Of a stretch of 64,000 bases of DNA, positions 25,883-33,891 are shown in pieces. The DNA comes from Nocardioides sp. BGMRC 2183 (GTDB lineage Bacteria; Actinomycetota; Actinomycetes; Propionibacteriales; Nocardioidaceae). The translations under genes and the position numbers were made by a program. Numbering within the stretch: the first letter of the stretch is position 1; the number at the start of each line of letters is the position of its first letter. The notes beneath the pieces are model-generated. The model ran no database searches, was not told the DNA's origin, and was given only the letters and a program-made list of their open reading frames with translations. Where the stretch lies: NCBI GenBank assembly GCA_008123405.1, contig VSSA01000018.1:23808-87807 (forward strand), given 5' to 3'.

Positions 25883-26841
25883 GCGCTCGCCTCACTGACC
25901 ACGCCGGTCGGCGCGGGAGGGCGCACACGCCACACCTGGGCGACGGCAAGGCCGGCGATGATGTCCCAGATGCCCCACCAGGCCGCCACCAGCGCCATCC
26001 CGCCGAGTCCGTCGAAGTAGGTGAAGACCAGCAGCAGCCCGAGCCCCGCGTTGCGGATGCCGACCTCGAAGGTCATCGCCCGCACGCTGGTCGCCGGCAG
26101 GCGGGTGAGCCGGGCGATCGAGTAGCCGAGCCCGAGCGCGAGCGCGTCGTGCAGGAAGACCGCCACCAGCACGATCCCGATGTAGGTGACGAAGATCGAC
26201 CAGTTGTTGGTGACCCCGATGACGATCACCGCGCCGAGCGCCAGGAACGCCAGTGGGGAGACCACCCGCCCGGCACGGGACGCGAAGCCCGGCCAGAGCC
26301 GTGCGATGGTGATCCCGGCGATGAACGGCAGACCGATCACGAAGGCGATCTCGGCGAACATGTCGACCGCTGAGAGCTCGATGTCCTCCAGCATCGCGCT
26401 GCCGGTGGGGTGCAGCGAGCCCCACAGCGCCATGTTGAGCGGCATCAGGAAGATCGCGAGCACATTGCCGACCGCGGTCATCGACACCGACAGTGCCACG
26501 TCGCCGCGCGCCCGGTGGGTCAGGATGTTGGAGACGTTCCCCGGCGGGCAGCACGCGACGAGGATCATCCCGAGTGCGACCGACCCGCGGATGTCCAACA
26601 CCAAGGTGAGCGCGAAGGTGATCGCGGGCAGTGCGACGAACTGAGCTACCACCCCAATAGCGATCGCCCCCGGTCGACGGATCGCGGCGGCGAAGTCGGA
26701 CAGCTTCGTGTCCAGCGCGATGCCGAAGAGGATCGCCCCGATCACGATCTTCAGGGTGGTCAGCGAGCTCTCGTCGAAGTCGATGGAGATCGTGTCGACG
26801 TCGGCCGCGAGCACCGCGATCTGAGGGAACACACCACTCAC
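25879..26841 (-). CDS. bile acid:sodium symporter (SBF)-family transporter
   Basis: 320 residues, about nine helices. Diagnostic parts: VACCPPGNVSNILTHRARGD and FEVGIRNAGLGLLLV, the two discontinuous regions that bind sodium and substrate in bacterial ASBT homologues. Members take up bile salts, pantoate, or other organic acids with sodium. It overlaps its neighbours by ATGA on both sides. The operon context with a flavin monooxygenase and two SDRs suggests uptake of the compound those enzymes oxidise. Confidence 0.85.
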   Translation of the reverse strand: MSGVFPQIAVLAADVDTISIDFDESSLTTLKIVIGAILFGIALDTKLSDFAAAIRRPGAIAIGVVAQFVALPAITFALTLVLDIRGSVALGMILVACCPPGNVSNILTHRARGDVALSVSMTAVGNVLAIFLMPLNMALWGSLHPTGSAMLEDIELSAVDMFAEIAFVIGLPFIAGITIARLWPGFASRAGRVVSPLAFLALGAVIVIGVTNNWSIFVTYIGIVLVAVFLHDALALGLGYSIARLTRLPATSVRAMTFEVGIRNAGLGLLLVFTYFDGLGGMALVAAWWGIWDIIAGLAVAQVWRVRPPAPTGVVSEASA

Positions 26842-28175
26842 CGCGATGCCTCCGCCACGTCGAGTCCAGCCACCGCGTGCCGCACCGCGGCGCGATAGGC
26901 ATCCTTGTTGACGTAGTAGCTCATCCGCTCCAGTCCGAGGTAGCGGTAGCCGCCGGTGAGGTCGGGCCGGGGTCCCCGCACCCGTTCGTCGAAGGCCTCG
27001 GCCGCGGCCGGGTCGTCACGGCGCGCCCGCAGATAGGCGGCGACCAGCTCGGCCTGCTCGTAGCGCCCCTGCCAGCCGATCCCCGATGCCTCGATCATCC
27101 CCAGCACGAAGAGGTTGGCGGCACGCTCGGGGAAGATGTTGAGGTAGAGGTCGGGAGCGGTGCCGCTGCCGGGACCGGACCAGGAGAGCACGGCCGGGTC
27201 CAGGAACGGGTAGTGCAGGTGATAGCCGGTGGCCAACACCACCACGTCGTACGGCGTGCGGGTGCCGTCGGCGAAGACCACCCCGTCCCCGTCGAGACGC
27301 CCGATGTCGGGCCGGACCCGGATGTCGCCGTGTCCGAGGTGGTGCAGGATCAGCGAGTTCACCACCGGATGGGACTCATAGATCCGGTAGTCGGGCTTGG
27401 GGAAGCCGAACCGCGCCGGGTCGCCGGTGAAGAGCTTGAGCACCCGGCTGTCGACGGCCTGCTTGATCCGCGCGGGCAGCGGACGTCCCTGATTGAGGGT
27501 GTCGGCCGGCCTGCCGAAGAGATACTTCGGCACGAAGTAGTAGCCGCGACGCACGCTGATGTCGACGCTGGCGGCGTGGTGCACCGCGTCGACGGCGATG
27601 TCGCACCCGGAGTTGCCGGCGCCGATCACCAGCACGCGCTTGCCGGCGAAGATGCGGGCCGACTTGTAGCGGCTGGTGTGCAGGATCTCCCCGTCGAAGG
27701 TGCCGTCGAACCGCGGCACCGCCGGCTCGCTGAGGGTGCCGTTGGCGACCAGCACACCCCGGTGATGCTCGGTGCGGATGCCGTTGGGGCCTGCGCTGGT
27801 CACCAGCCACCCGCCCGCGCCGTCGTCGACAGGCTCGAGCGCGGTGACCTCCGTGCCGAACCGGTAGCCCGCACGCAGGCCGAAGGTGTCGGCGAAGTCC
27901 TCGAAGTAGCCCAGCAGCTCGCGGTGGCTGGGATAGTCGGCCACACCCTCGCCCATCGGGAACTCGGTGAACTCGGTCGTGGTCCGCGACGAGATCAGGT
28001 GGGCGGACTCGTAGACGGTGCTGCGCGGGCCATCGATGTTCCAGAGACCACCGACGCTGTCGGCCAGCTCGTATCCGGTCCACGCCAGCCCCGCCCGCTG
28101 CAGGTTGCGGGCACCGGCGAGGCCGGAGGGCCCGGCGCCGATGACGGCGTACGTCGACTCGGTCGGCTCACTCAT
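26838..28175 (-). CDS. flavin-containing monooxygenase (FMO type)
   Basis: 445 residues from ATG 28175, which overlaps the upstream SDR stop. FAD site GAGPSGLAGARNLQRAG, then GGLWNIDGPRSTVYESAHL, and the class-B FMO fingerprint FDGEILHTSRY (FxGxxxHxxxY), followed by the NADPH site VLVIGAGNSGCDIAVDA. This fingerprint ends in Tyr, not Trp-Pro, so N- or S-oxygenation is more likely than Baeyer-Villiger chemistry, although some FMO-like enzymes do both. Second gene of the four-gene operon. Confidence 0.85.
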   Translation of the reverse strand: MSEPTESTYAVIGAGPSGLAGARNLQRAGLAWTGYELADSVGGLWNIDGPRSTVYESAHLISSRTTTEFTEFPMGEGVADYPSHRELLGYFEDFADTFGLRAGYRFGTEVTALEPVDDGAGGWLVTSAGPNGIRTEHHRGVLVANGTLSEPAVPRFDGTFDGEILHTSRYKSARIFAGKRVLVIGAGNSGCDIAVDAVHHAASVDISVRRGYYFVPKYLFGRPADTLNQGRPLPARIKQAVDSRVLKLFTGDPARFGFPKPDYRIYESHPVVNSLILHHLGHGDIRVRPDIGRLDGDGVVFADGTRTPYDVVVLATGYHLHYPFLDPAVLSWSGPGSGTAPDLYLNIFPERAANLFVLGMIEASGIGWQGRYEQAELVAAYLRARRDDPAAAEAFDERVRGPRPDLTGGYRYLGLERMSYYVNKDAYRAAVRHAVAGLDVAEASR

Positions 28176-28984
28176 CACGCTTCTCCTCGGAGGTCGCCGG
28201 TCACGGCGGCGCGCGCGAGGCGGCGCGTCATCAGGCGGGTGTACAGCCCCGGCGCGTGCCGGTAGAGGTGCCAGGACAGTCGTGCCGTGCGGCCGACGAA
28301 GACCCGGTCGCGACCCTGGGCGACCCCGTCCACGACGGCGCGGGCGACGTCGTCCGCGGTGACCTCGGCGCCGGTGGTGACCCGGATCCGTCCCGACGAG
28401 CGGGGACCTGCCTCCCCCATGCCGCCGCTCACGAAGGTGGGGTGCACCAGGGTGACGCCGACACCCTCAGGCGCGAGCTCGATGCGCAGCGACTCGAAAG
28501 GACCGGTGACTGCGTGCTTCGCGCCGACGTACGCCGGACGCCCGAGCACCGGCGCGAACCCGGTGACCGAACCGATCACCACGACCCGGCCACTGGTCTC
28601 CCGCAGGGCCGGCAGCGCAGCCTGGGTGCAGGCGACGGCACCGAGGTGGTTGACCTCGACGACGCGGCGGTGGACGGCGACGTCGTGGTCCTCGAACCGG
28701 CCGATCGCGGAGATCCCCGCGTTGTTGACCAGGACGTCGATGCGACCCAGGTCCGCGAGGATCGCGGCGACGACGCGACGCACCTCGGCGTCGTCGGTGA
28801 TGTCGCAGCCGCGGAATCGCGGATCGCCGTCGGGCAGGGCCGCCGGCAGGTCGAGCCCGACTGCCAGGTATCCGGCGTCGCCGAGCCGTTCGAGGATTCG
28901 GCGGCCGATGTTGCCGGCAGCGCCGGTCACCACCGCGACGGGCGCATCACGGCCTCGGTACGACGGCGACGACTGTTCGGACAC
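28175..28984 (-). CDS. short-chain dehydrogenase/reductase
   Basis: 269 residues from GTG 28984. Classical SDR: TGAAGNIGRRI cofactor loop, LVNNAGISAIG, catalytic Ser in VVIGSVTGFAP and YVGAKH (YxxxK). The C-terminal WHLYRHAPGLYTRLMTRRLA tail resembles SDRs from lipid and sterol pathways. First gene of the four-gene operon. The exact start is uncertain; the frame is open to 29065, but that stretch reads as promoter. Confidence 0.85.
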   Translation of the reverse strand: MSEQSSPSYRGRDAPVAVVTGAAGNIGRRILERLGDAGYLAVGLDLPAALPDGDPRFRGCDITDDAEVRRVVAAILADLGRIDVLVNNAGISAIGRFEDHDVAVHRRVVEVNHLGAVACTQAALPALRETSGRVVVIGSVTGFAPVLGRPAYVGAKHAVTGPFESLRIELAPEGVGVTLVHPTFVSGGMGEAGPRSSGRIRVTTGAEVTADDVARAVVDGVAQGRDRVFVGRTARLSWHLYRHAPGLYTRLMTRRLARAAVTGDLRGEA

Positions 28985-29059
28985 GGCGGAAGCCTCGCAC
29001 ACGGGTCCGTCGGACGCTGCGAATCGCTGACCCGGCGTGACACCCACGGGCAGCCACTG

Positions 29060-29076
29060 TTGCATTCACACTGCAA
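29060..29076. promoter_or_regulatory. palindrome in the divergent SDR / SGNH spacer
   Basis: TTGCA-ttcacac-TGCAA, with a second overlapping pair GCATTC (29062-29067) / GAATGC (29085-29090). It lies in the 159-base divergent spacer and may be an operator; no regulator gene is adjacent. Confidence 0.25.
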
Positions 29077-29143
29077 GACATCCCGAATGCGAGTGATCCG
29101 TCACCTAATGTCGCGGCCATCGTTGACATCTCGGGAGGGAACC

Positions 29144-30268
29144 ATGACTCGACGCAACCGCACGCACACATCCACCGGCCGCACCCGCGCGGCCCTGATC
29201 GCGGCCGCCAGCGCCGCGCTGATCGCGCCGCTGGCGCTCGCCGGGCCCGACGCCCAGGCGGCACCGCCGACCGGCGACGAACGCACGCCACTCGAGCGCA
29301 CCGCTGCCGACCGACCGCGCGCCTCGGCCGTGGTCACCGGCGACGACCCGATCGACTACGTCGCCCTCGGCGACTCCTTCAGTGCCGGGCCCCTGGTGCC
29401 CGCGCTGCAGTTGGCCGACCTGGGCTGCGTGCGCTCCACCAACAACTACCCGGCGTTCCTGGCCGACTACTTCGACGTCGCCAGCTTCATCGACGTCACC
29501 TGCTCGGGTGCTGAGACCGCCGACCTCTACAAGCAGCGCCAGTCGACGATCATCCCGGGGCCCGCGCCGGCGTACCAGGTGAAGGCGCTGTCGAAGGCGA
29601 CCGACCTGGTCACCGTCGGCATCGGCGGCAACGACTACGGGCTCTTCGGCTCGATGATCAGCGACTGTGGTGAGCTCGCGAAGGAGCGGCCCAACGGCGC
29701 CCCGTGCAAGGCGCGCTTCACCAACCGCAAGGGCGTGGACACCAAACTCCGCGACGCCAAGCGGATCCAGCGCGACGTCGCCCGGTCGCTGCGCGCGGTC
29801 CACCGCCACGCGCCCCATGCCGAGGTCTACGTGATCGGCTATCCACGGCTGCTCCCCGAGCGGGGCAGCTGCGACGCGGTCGGCTTCGCCAAGCGCGACT
29901 ACGCCTGGGGCAACCGGATCGAGCGCCGGCTGAACCTGTCGCTGAAGAACGCGGCGAAGGCCACCGGCGCCCGCTACGTTGACCTCTACCCCGCCTCGCG
30001 GGGCCACGACGCGTGCGCCAAGCAGGAGGCATGGATCAACGGCAAGAACCTCAAGCCGCTGCAGGCCGCCAACTTCCACCCCTACCTGCGCGGCATGCGT
30101 GGCGCGGCCCAGGCGATCTACCACCAGCTGACCGGCGGCCGGACCGCCCCGGCCGGCATCTTCGCCTGGCCGCCGATCGGTGGTCAGCCGACGGTGCGGA
30201 TGACACCCGACCGGGCCCGCACCATCGACGACGCCTGGGCACAGTGGGAGCGGGCCCAGGGCTCATGA
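29144..30268 (+). CDS. secreted SGNH/GDSL hydrolase
   Basis: 374 residues from ATG 29144 with GGGAGGGA upstream. Signal peptide RAALIAAASAALIAPLALA. SGNH blocks: GDSFSAG with nucleophile Ser78, GGND with Asn163 and the catalytic NFHPYLRGM His313. Paired Cys residues and the GCVRSTNNYPAFLAD segment match the secreted lipase/esterase group of Streptomyces (SGNH-type lipases). It would hydrolyse esters outside the cell. Its proximity to the divergent oxidation/uptake operon could mean that it releases that operon's substrate, a speculation. Confidence 0.85.
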   Translation: MTRRNRTHTSTGRTRAALIAAASAALIAPLALAGPDAQAAPPTGDERTPLERTAADRPRASAVVTGDDPIDYVALGDSFSAGPLVPALQLADLGCVRSTNNYPAFLADYFDVASFIDVTCSGAETADLYKQRQSTIIPGPAPAYQVKALSKATDLVTVGIGGNDYGLFGSMISDCGELAKERPNGAPCKARFTNRKGVDTKLRDAKRIQRDVARSLRAVHRHAPHAEVYVIGYPRLLPERGSCDAVGFAKRDYAWGNRIERRLNLSLKNAAKATGARYVDLYPASRGHDACAKQEAWINGKNLKPLQAANFHPYLRGMRGAAQAIYHQLTGGRTAPAGIFAWPPIGGQPTVRMTPDRARTIDDAWAQWERAQGS

Positions 30269-30286
30269 GGCCCGGGCGACTGCGGG

Positions 30287-32011
30287 TTACTCCGGGCTGA
30301 CCAGGAACTCCTTCGCCTTCGCGATCGCGAAGCCCCAGCCCTGCTGCAGGGTGGGCTGGGGCGGGAGGGAGACCTCGTCGGGATTCGTGACGATGTCGAG
30401 GAGCACCGGACCCGGGTGGGTCAGCGCCGCGGCGACCTCGCCGTCCACAGCGGCGGGGTCGGTGACCCGCACCCCGTGCAGACCGAGGGAACGGGCGACC
30501 GCCGCCAGGTCGGGGTTGTGCAGCACGGTGCCGAACTCCGGCATGCCGACCTGCTCCATCTCCAGCTTGACCATGCCCAACCGGCCGTTGTCGAAGACGA
30601 CGATCTTGACCGGCAGCTCGTAGACGGCCGCGGTGATCAGGTCGCCGAGCAGCATGGTCAGGCCGCCGTCACCGGAGAGCGAGATCACCTGGCGGTCCCG
30701 GTCCAGCGCCTGCGCGCCGAGTGCCTGGGGTATCGCGTTGGCCATCGAGCCGAGGTTGTAGGAGCCGATCAGCCGCCGGTCGCCGGTGAGCCGGATGAAG
30801 CGGGACAGCCAGACCACCGACATCCCGGTGTCGGTGGTGAAGACCGCATCGGAGGCCGCATGCCGTTCGAGCGCCGCCGCGACCACCTCCGGCCGGATCC
30901 GGGACTCCGGGTTGTCGACCTTGCCGCGCAGCCGGCCGATCCCGTGCTCGTCGTGTCCAGGGTCGGCCAGCCGAGCCTGCGCCGCGCCCCACCGAAGGTA
31001 ACTCCGCCGGGTCTTGTCCAGATGGGCGCTGCTCTCCCGGGCCGTCAGCAGCCCGAGCATCGCGTCGAGGGTCGCCGCGGCGTCACCGACCAGCGGATGC
31101 GCGACGGTGGTACGACGCCCGATGTGCGCCACCCGGCTGTCCAACTGGATCACGGTGGTGTCCTCGGGCAGGAACTCGCGGTAGGGGAAGTCGGTGCCGA
31201 TCATGAACAGCACGTCGCAGTCGGCGAATGCCTCCGCGGTGGCCGGGTTGCCGATCAGGCCGGACTGGCCGATCTCGTAGGGGTTGTCCTCGTCGAAGCC
31301 ATCCTTCGCCTTGAGCGAGAGCACCATCGGCGCCTGCAGCCGCTCCGCCAACTCGAGCACCTGGCGCCGGGCCGTGCGGGCGCCCTGGCCGACGAGCAGT
31401 GTCACCCGCCCGGCGCCCTCCAGCACGGCAGCCGCTCGTCGTACCTCGTCGGGGTCGGCGGCCGACGGCTGCGACGGCCGCGCGAACCGCGGCGGGGAGG
31501 TGCTCCGCGGCAGGTCCAGGTCGCCCACGTCGCCGGGCACGGAGAGCACCGCCACCCCGGGGCGACCGTAGGCAGCGTTGACGGCCTCCTCGAGGAGGTG
31601 CGGCATCTGGTCCACCTCGGTCACGGTGCGGGTCCACTCCGCGACATCGGCGAAGAGGGCGTCGTTGTCGACCTCCTGGAAGAACTCCGACCCGATCTCC
31701 TCCCGGGGCACCTGCCCCACGACCGCGAGCACGGGGACGTGGGACTTGCGGGCGTCGTAGAGGCCGTTGAGCAGGTGGATCGCCCCCGGTCCGACCGTGC
31801 CCATGCAGACGCCGATCCTGCCGGTCAGCTGAGCCTGGGCTCCGGCGGCGAAGGCCGCCACCTCCTCGTGCCGCACCCCGATCCAGTCCAGGTCGTCCTG
31901 GCGACGGATGGCGTCGGTGAAGGGGTTGAGCGCGTCGCCCACCACCCCCCACACGGTGCGCACGCCGTGCTCAGCGAGCGCTTCGACGACGGTCTCGGCA
32001 ACGGTGGCCAT
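30287..32011 (-). CDS. poxB: thiamine-diphosphate pyruvate oxidase/dehydrogenase (PoxB-like)
   Basis: 574 residues, full length. The PYR domain with catalytic Glu in IGVRHEEVAAFAAGAQAQ, middle FAD-type domain, and TPP-binding SLSGDGGLTMLLGDLITAA followed by VVFDNGRLGMVKLE. This is the PoxB group, converting pyruvate to acetate and CO2 while passing electrons to the quinone pool. The GAGGAGAT ribosome-binding site is good. Ends with VSPE and lacks an obvious long amphipathic membrane tail, so membrane activation as in E. coli is uncertain. Monocistronic. Confidence 0.85.
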   Translation of the reverse strand: MATVAETVVEALAEHGVRTVWGVVGDALNPFTDAIRRQDDLDWIGVRHEEVAAFAAGAQAQLTGRIGVCMGTVGPGAIHLLNGLYDARKSHVPVLAVVGQVPREEIGSEFFQEVDNDALFADVAEWTRTVTEVDQMPHLLEEAVNAAYGRPGVAVLSVPGDVGDLDLPRSTSPPRFARPSQPSAADPDEVRRAAAVLEGAGRVTLLVGQGARTARRQVLELAERLQAPMVLSLKAKDGFDEDNPYEIGQSGLIGNPATAEAFADCDVLFMIGTDFPYREFLPEDTTVIQLDSRVAHIGRRTTVAHPLVGDAAATLDAMLGLLTARESSAHLDKTRRSYLRWGAAQARLADPGHDEHGIGRLRGKVDNPESRIRPEVVAAALERHAASDAVFTTDTGMSVVWLSRFIRLTGDRRLIGSYNLGSMANAIPQALGAQALDRDRQVISLSGDGGLTMLLGDLITAAVYELPVKIVVFDNGRLGMVKLEMEQVGMPEFGTVLHNPDLAAVARSLGLHGVRVTDPAAVDGEVAAALTHPGPVLLDIVTNPDEVSLPPQPTLQQGWGFAIAKAKEFLVSPE

Positions 32012-32101
32012 CAGATCTCCTCGCGTGTCGGTGGCGGTGTCGACCCCGTACCCCCTTCCGCGCCGTCCACCACCAGCGCCGCCGTCCCGCCGGATCTGGG
32101 C

Positions 32102-32908
32102 TCAGCCGCTGAAGCCCAACCCCTGCTCGGCGAGGGCGGCCTCGAGCCGCTCCAGCGCGAACGGCCCAATGCCGTGCAGCGCCGCCAGGTCGGCCCGGCT
32201 CCACCCGCTGACGGCTTCCAGGGTGTGCACCTCGGCGCCGCGCAGCGCTCGCGTCGCCGGGGCTCCGATGGAGCGCGGCAGCGGAGTGCCGGAGCGGCGT
32301 GGCGCCCGCTCGCGCGGTCCGTCGACGTGGTCGAGCACCGCCTCACCACGCGGGGAGAGTCGGTAGCCGATCGCCAGCGACTCGGTCAGCCCGCGCTCCT
32401 TGAGCTTGCGAACGTCGCGTTTGAACTCCGGCGTCGGGCGGCCGAAGCCGGCGGCCAGCTCGGGGGCGCGCACCTCGGGGTGGCGATCGATCACCCGCAG
32501 CGTCTCCCGGGTCCACGCGCCGATGCTCGACGCAGCATCCAGGCGATCCAGGCCGGTCAGGATCTCCTGGATCTCCGCCGTGTCCGGCACCGTCGCGCGC
32601 AGCTGCTCGCGCGGATCGGCGCCGGCGTGGCGCAGGCCGATCCGAAACACCGGCCGGTCGGGGTGGCCGGCGAGCGCCTGCTTGAGGGCGGCGAGTGACG
32701 CGGAGCCGGCCCGCCGGGCGTCGTCGGCGCGCAGCGCGGAGAGCACTACGCGATCGACCGAGGTGACCTCGACCAGCCCGACCGCGGTCCGCAGACGGGT
32801 GCCGACGCGGACCCGCGGCCGGTCCCAGCGTCGGAAGGCCAGGTCGATACGACCGTCCTTGATCGCCTCGAGCTCGGCGGGTCGGATCATCATGTCGGCA
32901 TCCGTCAC
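32102..32908 (-). CDS. ASCH-domain protein with helix-hairpin-helix tail
   Basis: 268 residues from GTG 32908, overlapping the upstream VOC stop (GTGA). N-terminal AIKDGRIDLAFRRWDRPRV and VGLVEVTSVDRV form an ASCH RNA-binding-type beta barrel; the middle (RLDAASSIGAWTRETLRVID) looks winged-helix-like; and the end (ADLAALHGIGPFALERLEAA) is a helix-hairpin-helix of nucleic-acid-binding type. The combination suggests an RNA or DNA binding role. The VOC partner gives no clear clue. Function unknown. Confidence 0.7.
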   Translation of the reverse strand: MTDADMMIRPAELEAIKDGRIDLAFRRWDRPRVRVGTRLRTAVGLVEVTSVDRVVLSALRADDARRAGSASLAALKQALAGHPDRPVFRIGLRHAGADPREQLRATVPDTAEIQEILTGLDRLDAASSIGAWTRETLRVIDRHPEVRAPELAAGFGRPTPEFKRDVRKLKERGLTESLAIGYRLSPRGEAVLDHVDGPRERAPRRSGTPLPRSIGAPATRALRGAEVHTLEAVSGWSRADLAALHGIGPFALERLEAALAEQGLGFSG

Positions 32909-33315
32909 TGGTGCGGCGGGCAGAGGCAGAACGGGTGACCGTCCGGGTCGATCATCACCCGCCAGGTCGCACCGTCCGGCTGCTCGGCCGCCACCGTCGC
33001 GCCGAGTGCCTGGGCGTGCGCGATCGCGGGCTCCAGCGCCGGCACGCCGAAGTCCAGATGGAACTGCTGCGGGTGCTCCTGGCCGGGCCACTCCGGGCGC
33101 CGGTAGTCGGCGACGGTCTGGAAGTTCAGGCTCGTTCCCAGCGCCTCCACCGCGGCGTAGCGGTATTCGGGGAACTCGCTGGCCTCGCCACCGGTCAACG
33201 CGGCGTAGAAGCGGGCCGCCCGGGCGGCGTCCGGAGTGTCGATGCAGAAGGCGAGGAACTTGTTGATCGGGGCGGGGCTGCTCGAAGCGGGGCTGCTCGG
33301 GGTGTCGGTCGTCAT
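32905..33315 (-). CDS. VOC (glyoxalase/bleomycin-resistance fold) protein
   Basis: 136 residues from ATG 33315; another ATG at 33324 would add MAS. Single VOC repeat pair: FLAFCIDTPDAARAARFYAA, QFHLDFGVPALEPAIAHAQ and VMIDPDGHPFCLCPP, the actinobacterial VOC subgroup of small soluble proteins. Metal-binding His/Glu are partly present, and most relatives are uncharacterised. The gene is followed directly by the ASCH protein gene (4-bp overlap). The promoter side is bordered by the hairpin element at 33380-33544. Confidence 0.75.
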   Translation of the reverse strand: MTTDTPSSPASSSPAPINKFLAFCIDTPDAARAARFYAALTGGEASEFPEYRYAAVEALGTSLNFQTVADYRRPEWPGQEHPQQFHLDFGVPALEPAIAHAQALGATVAAEQPDGATWRVMIDPDGHPFCLCPPHQ

Positions 33316-33379
33316 GCTCGCCATCGTGCCGCCCACCGCCGACACCCCGTCCCGGTTTGTCTTCCCACCCCGGCTGCGC

Positions 33380-33544
33380 CTAGGGCGTGCCTCCCAAGTC
33401 GGCGCCGTAGCGAGCGGTGTTTCCGGCCGATCTGACAAGGCGGGGACGCGACGGCATGCCGGATCGCACGTCGAGCGGCCCCAACGCAGCCAGATCGAGT
33501 CGGAAACGCCGCGCAGCAGGCGGGGACTTGGAGACACGCCCTAG
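33380..33544. repeat. 165-bp hairpin element with conserved core (copy 1)
   Basis: Outer arms CTAGGGCGTGCCTCCCAAGT + C (33380-33400) and the near-complement at 33525-33544; inner arms 33414-33434 and 33491-33512 (GCGGTGTTTCCG / CGGAAACGCCGC); apical core 33436-33485, starting CAAGGCG and ending CCCCAAC. The core aligns without gaps to those at 51530-51579 and 53310-53359 (reverse). The right terminal CTAG supplies the TAG stop of the DUF1059-like gene. The arms share no sequence with the other copies. Confidence 0.8.
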
Positions 33545-33777
33545 CCCTCGGGCAGCTCCGCAAACCGCTTCTTCACGTCGTTGTACCAGCCCAGCGACTT
33601 CTTCGGGTGCCGCCAACGGCCCTTCATGTCGTTGCGAGCCGGGACGTGCTCGGTGTCGCCGGCCTTGACGACCTCCTTGAGGTGCTTGTCCTGCGCGTTG
33701 ATCACGTCGTCCGCGGTCTCGCCGGAGTGCACCAGGTCGCAGGGGCCGCCGAGGTCCTTGCAGGTCATCGTCTTCAT
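33541..33777 (-). CDS. small DUF1059-like protein
   Basis: 78 residues. The N-terminal MKTMTCKDLGGPCDLVHSGE with ADDVINAQDKHLKEV matches DUF1059, a short Cys-containing domain that may bind metal; the tail MKGRWRHPKKSLGWYNDVKK is an extension. Good AAAGGG ribosome-binding site. Its TAG stop is formed by the end of the hairpin element. It is divergent from the ECF41 sigma factor, 114 bases apart, but the TGTCACA/CGTC promoter there points toward the sigma gene. Confidence 0.8.
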   Translation of the reverse strand: MKTMTCKDLGGPCDLVHSGETADDVINAQDKHLKEVVKAGDTEHVPARNDMKGRWRHPKKSLGWYNDVKKRFAELPEG

Positions 33778-33826
33778 GTCTTTCGCCCTTTCGTCGTTCT
33801 CTCATCGTCGTGGCGTCGGCCGGTGA

Positions 33827-33853
33827 TGTCACACACCGTGGTCCGCAGCCGTC
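33827..33853 (+). promoter_or_regulatory. ECF41-type autoregulated promoter
   Basis: TGTCACA (33827-33833), exactly 16 bases, CGTC (33850-33853), ahead of an ECF41-type sigma gene starting at 33892. This is the published ECF41 consensus with the published spacing, so the sigma factor very likely transcribes its own gene. Confidence 0.8.
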
Positions 33854-33891
33854 ACACCGATGACGATCCCCGAGATGGAAGTGTGACCACC

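Noticed and set aside
33380-33544. MITE of a single IS family with CTAG target duplication
   Set aside because: Copies 1 and 2 both end in CTAG, but copy 3 does not and the terminal arms differ completely between copies, so a standard MITE does not explain the family.
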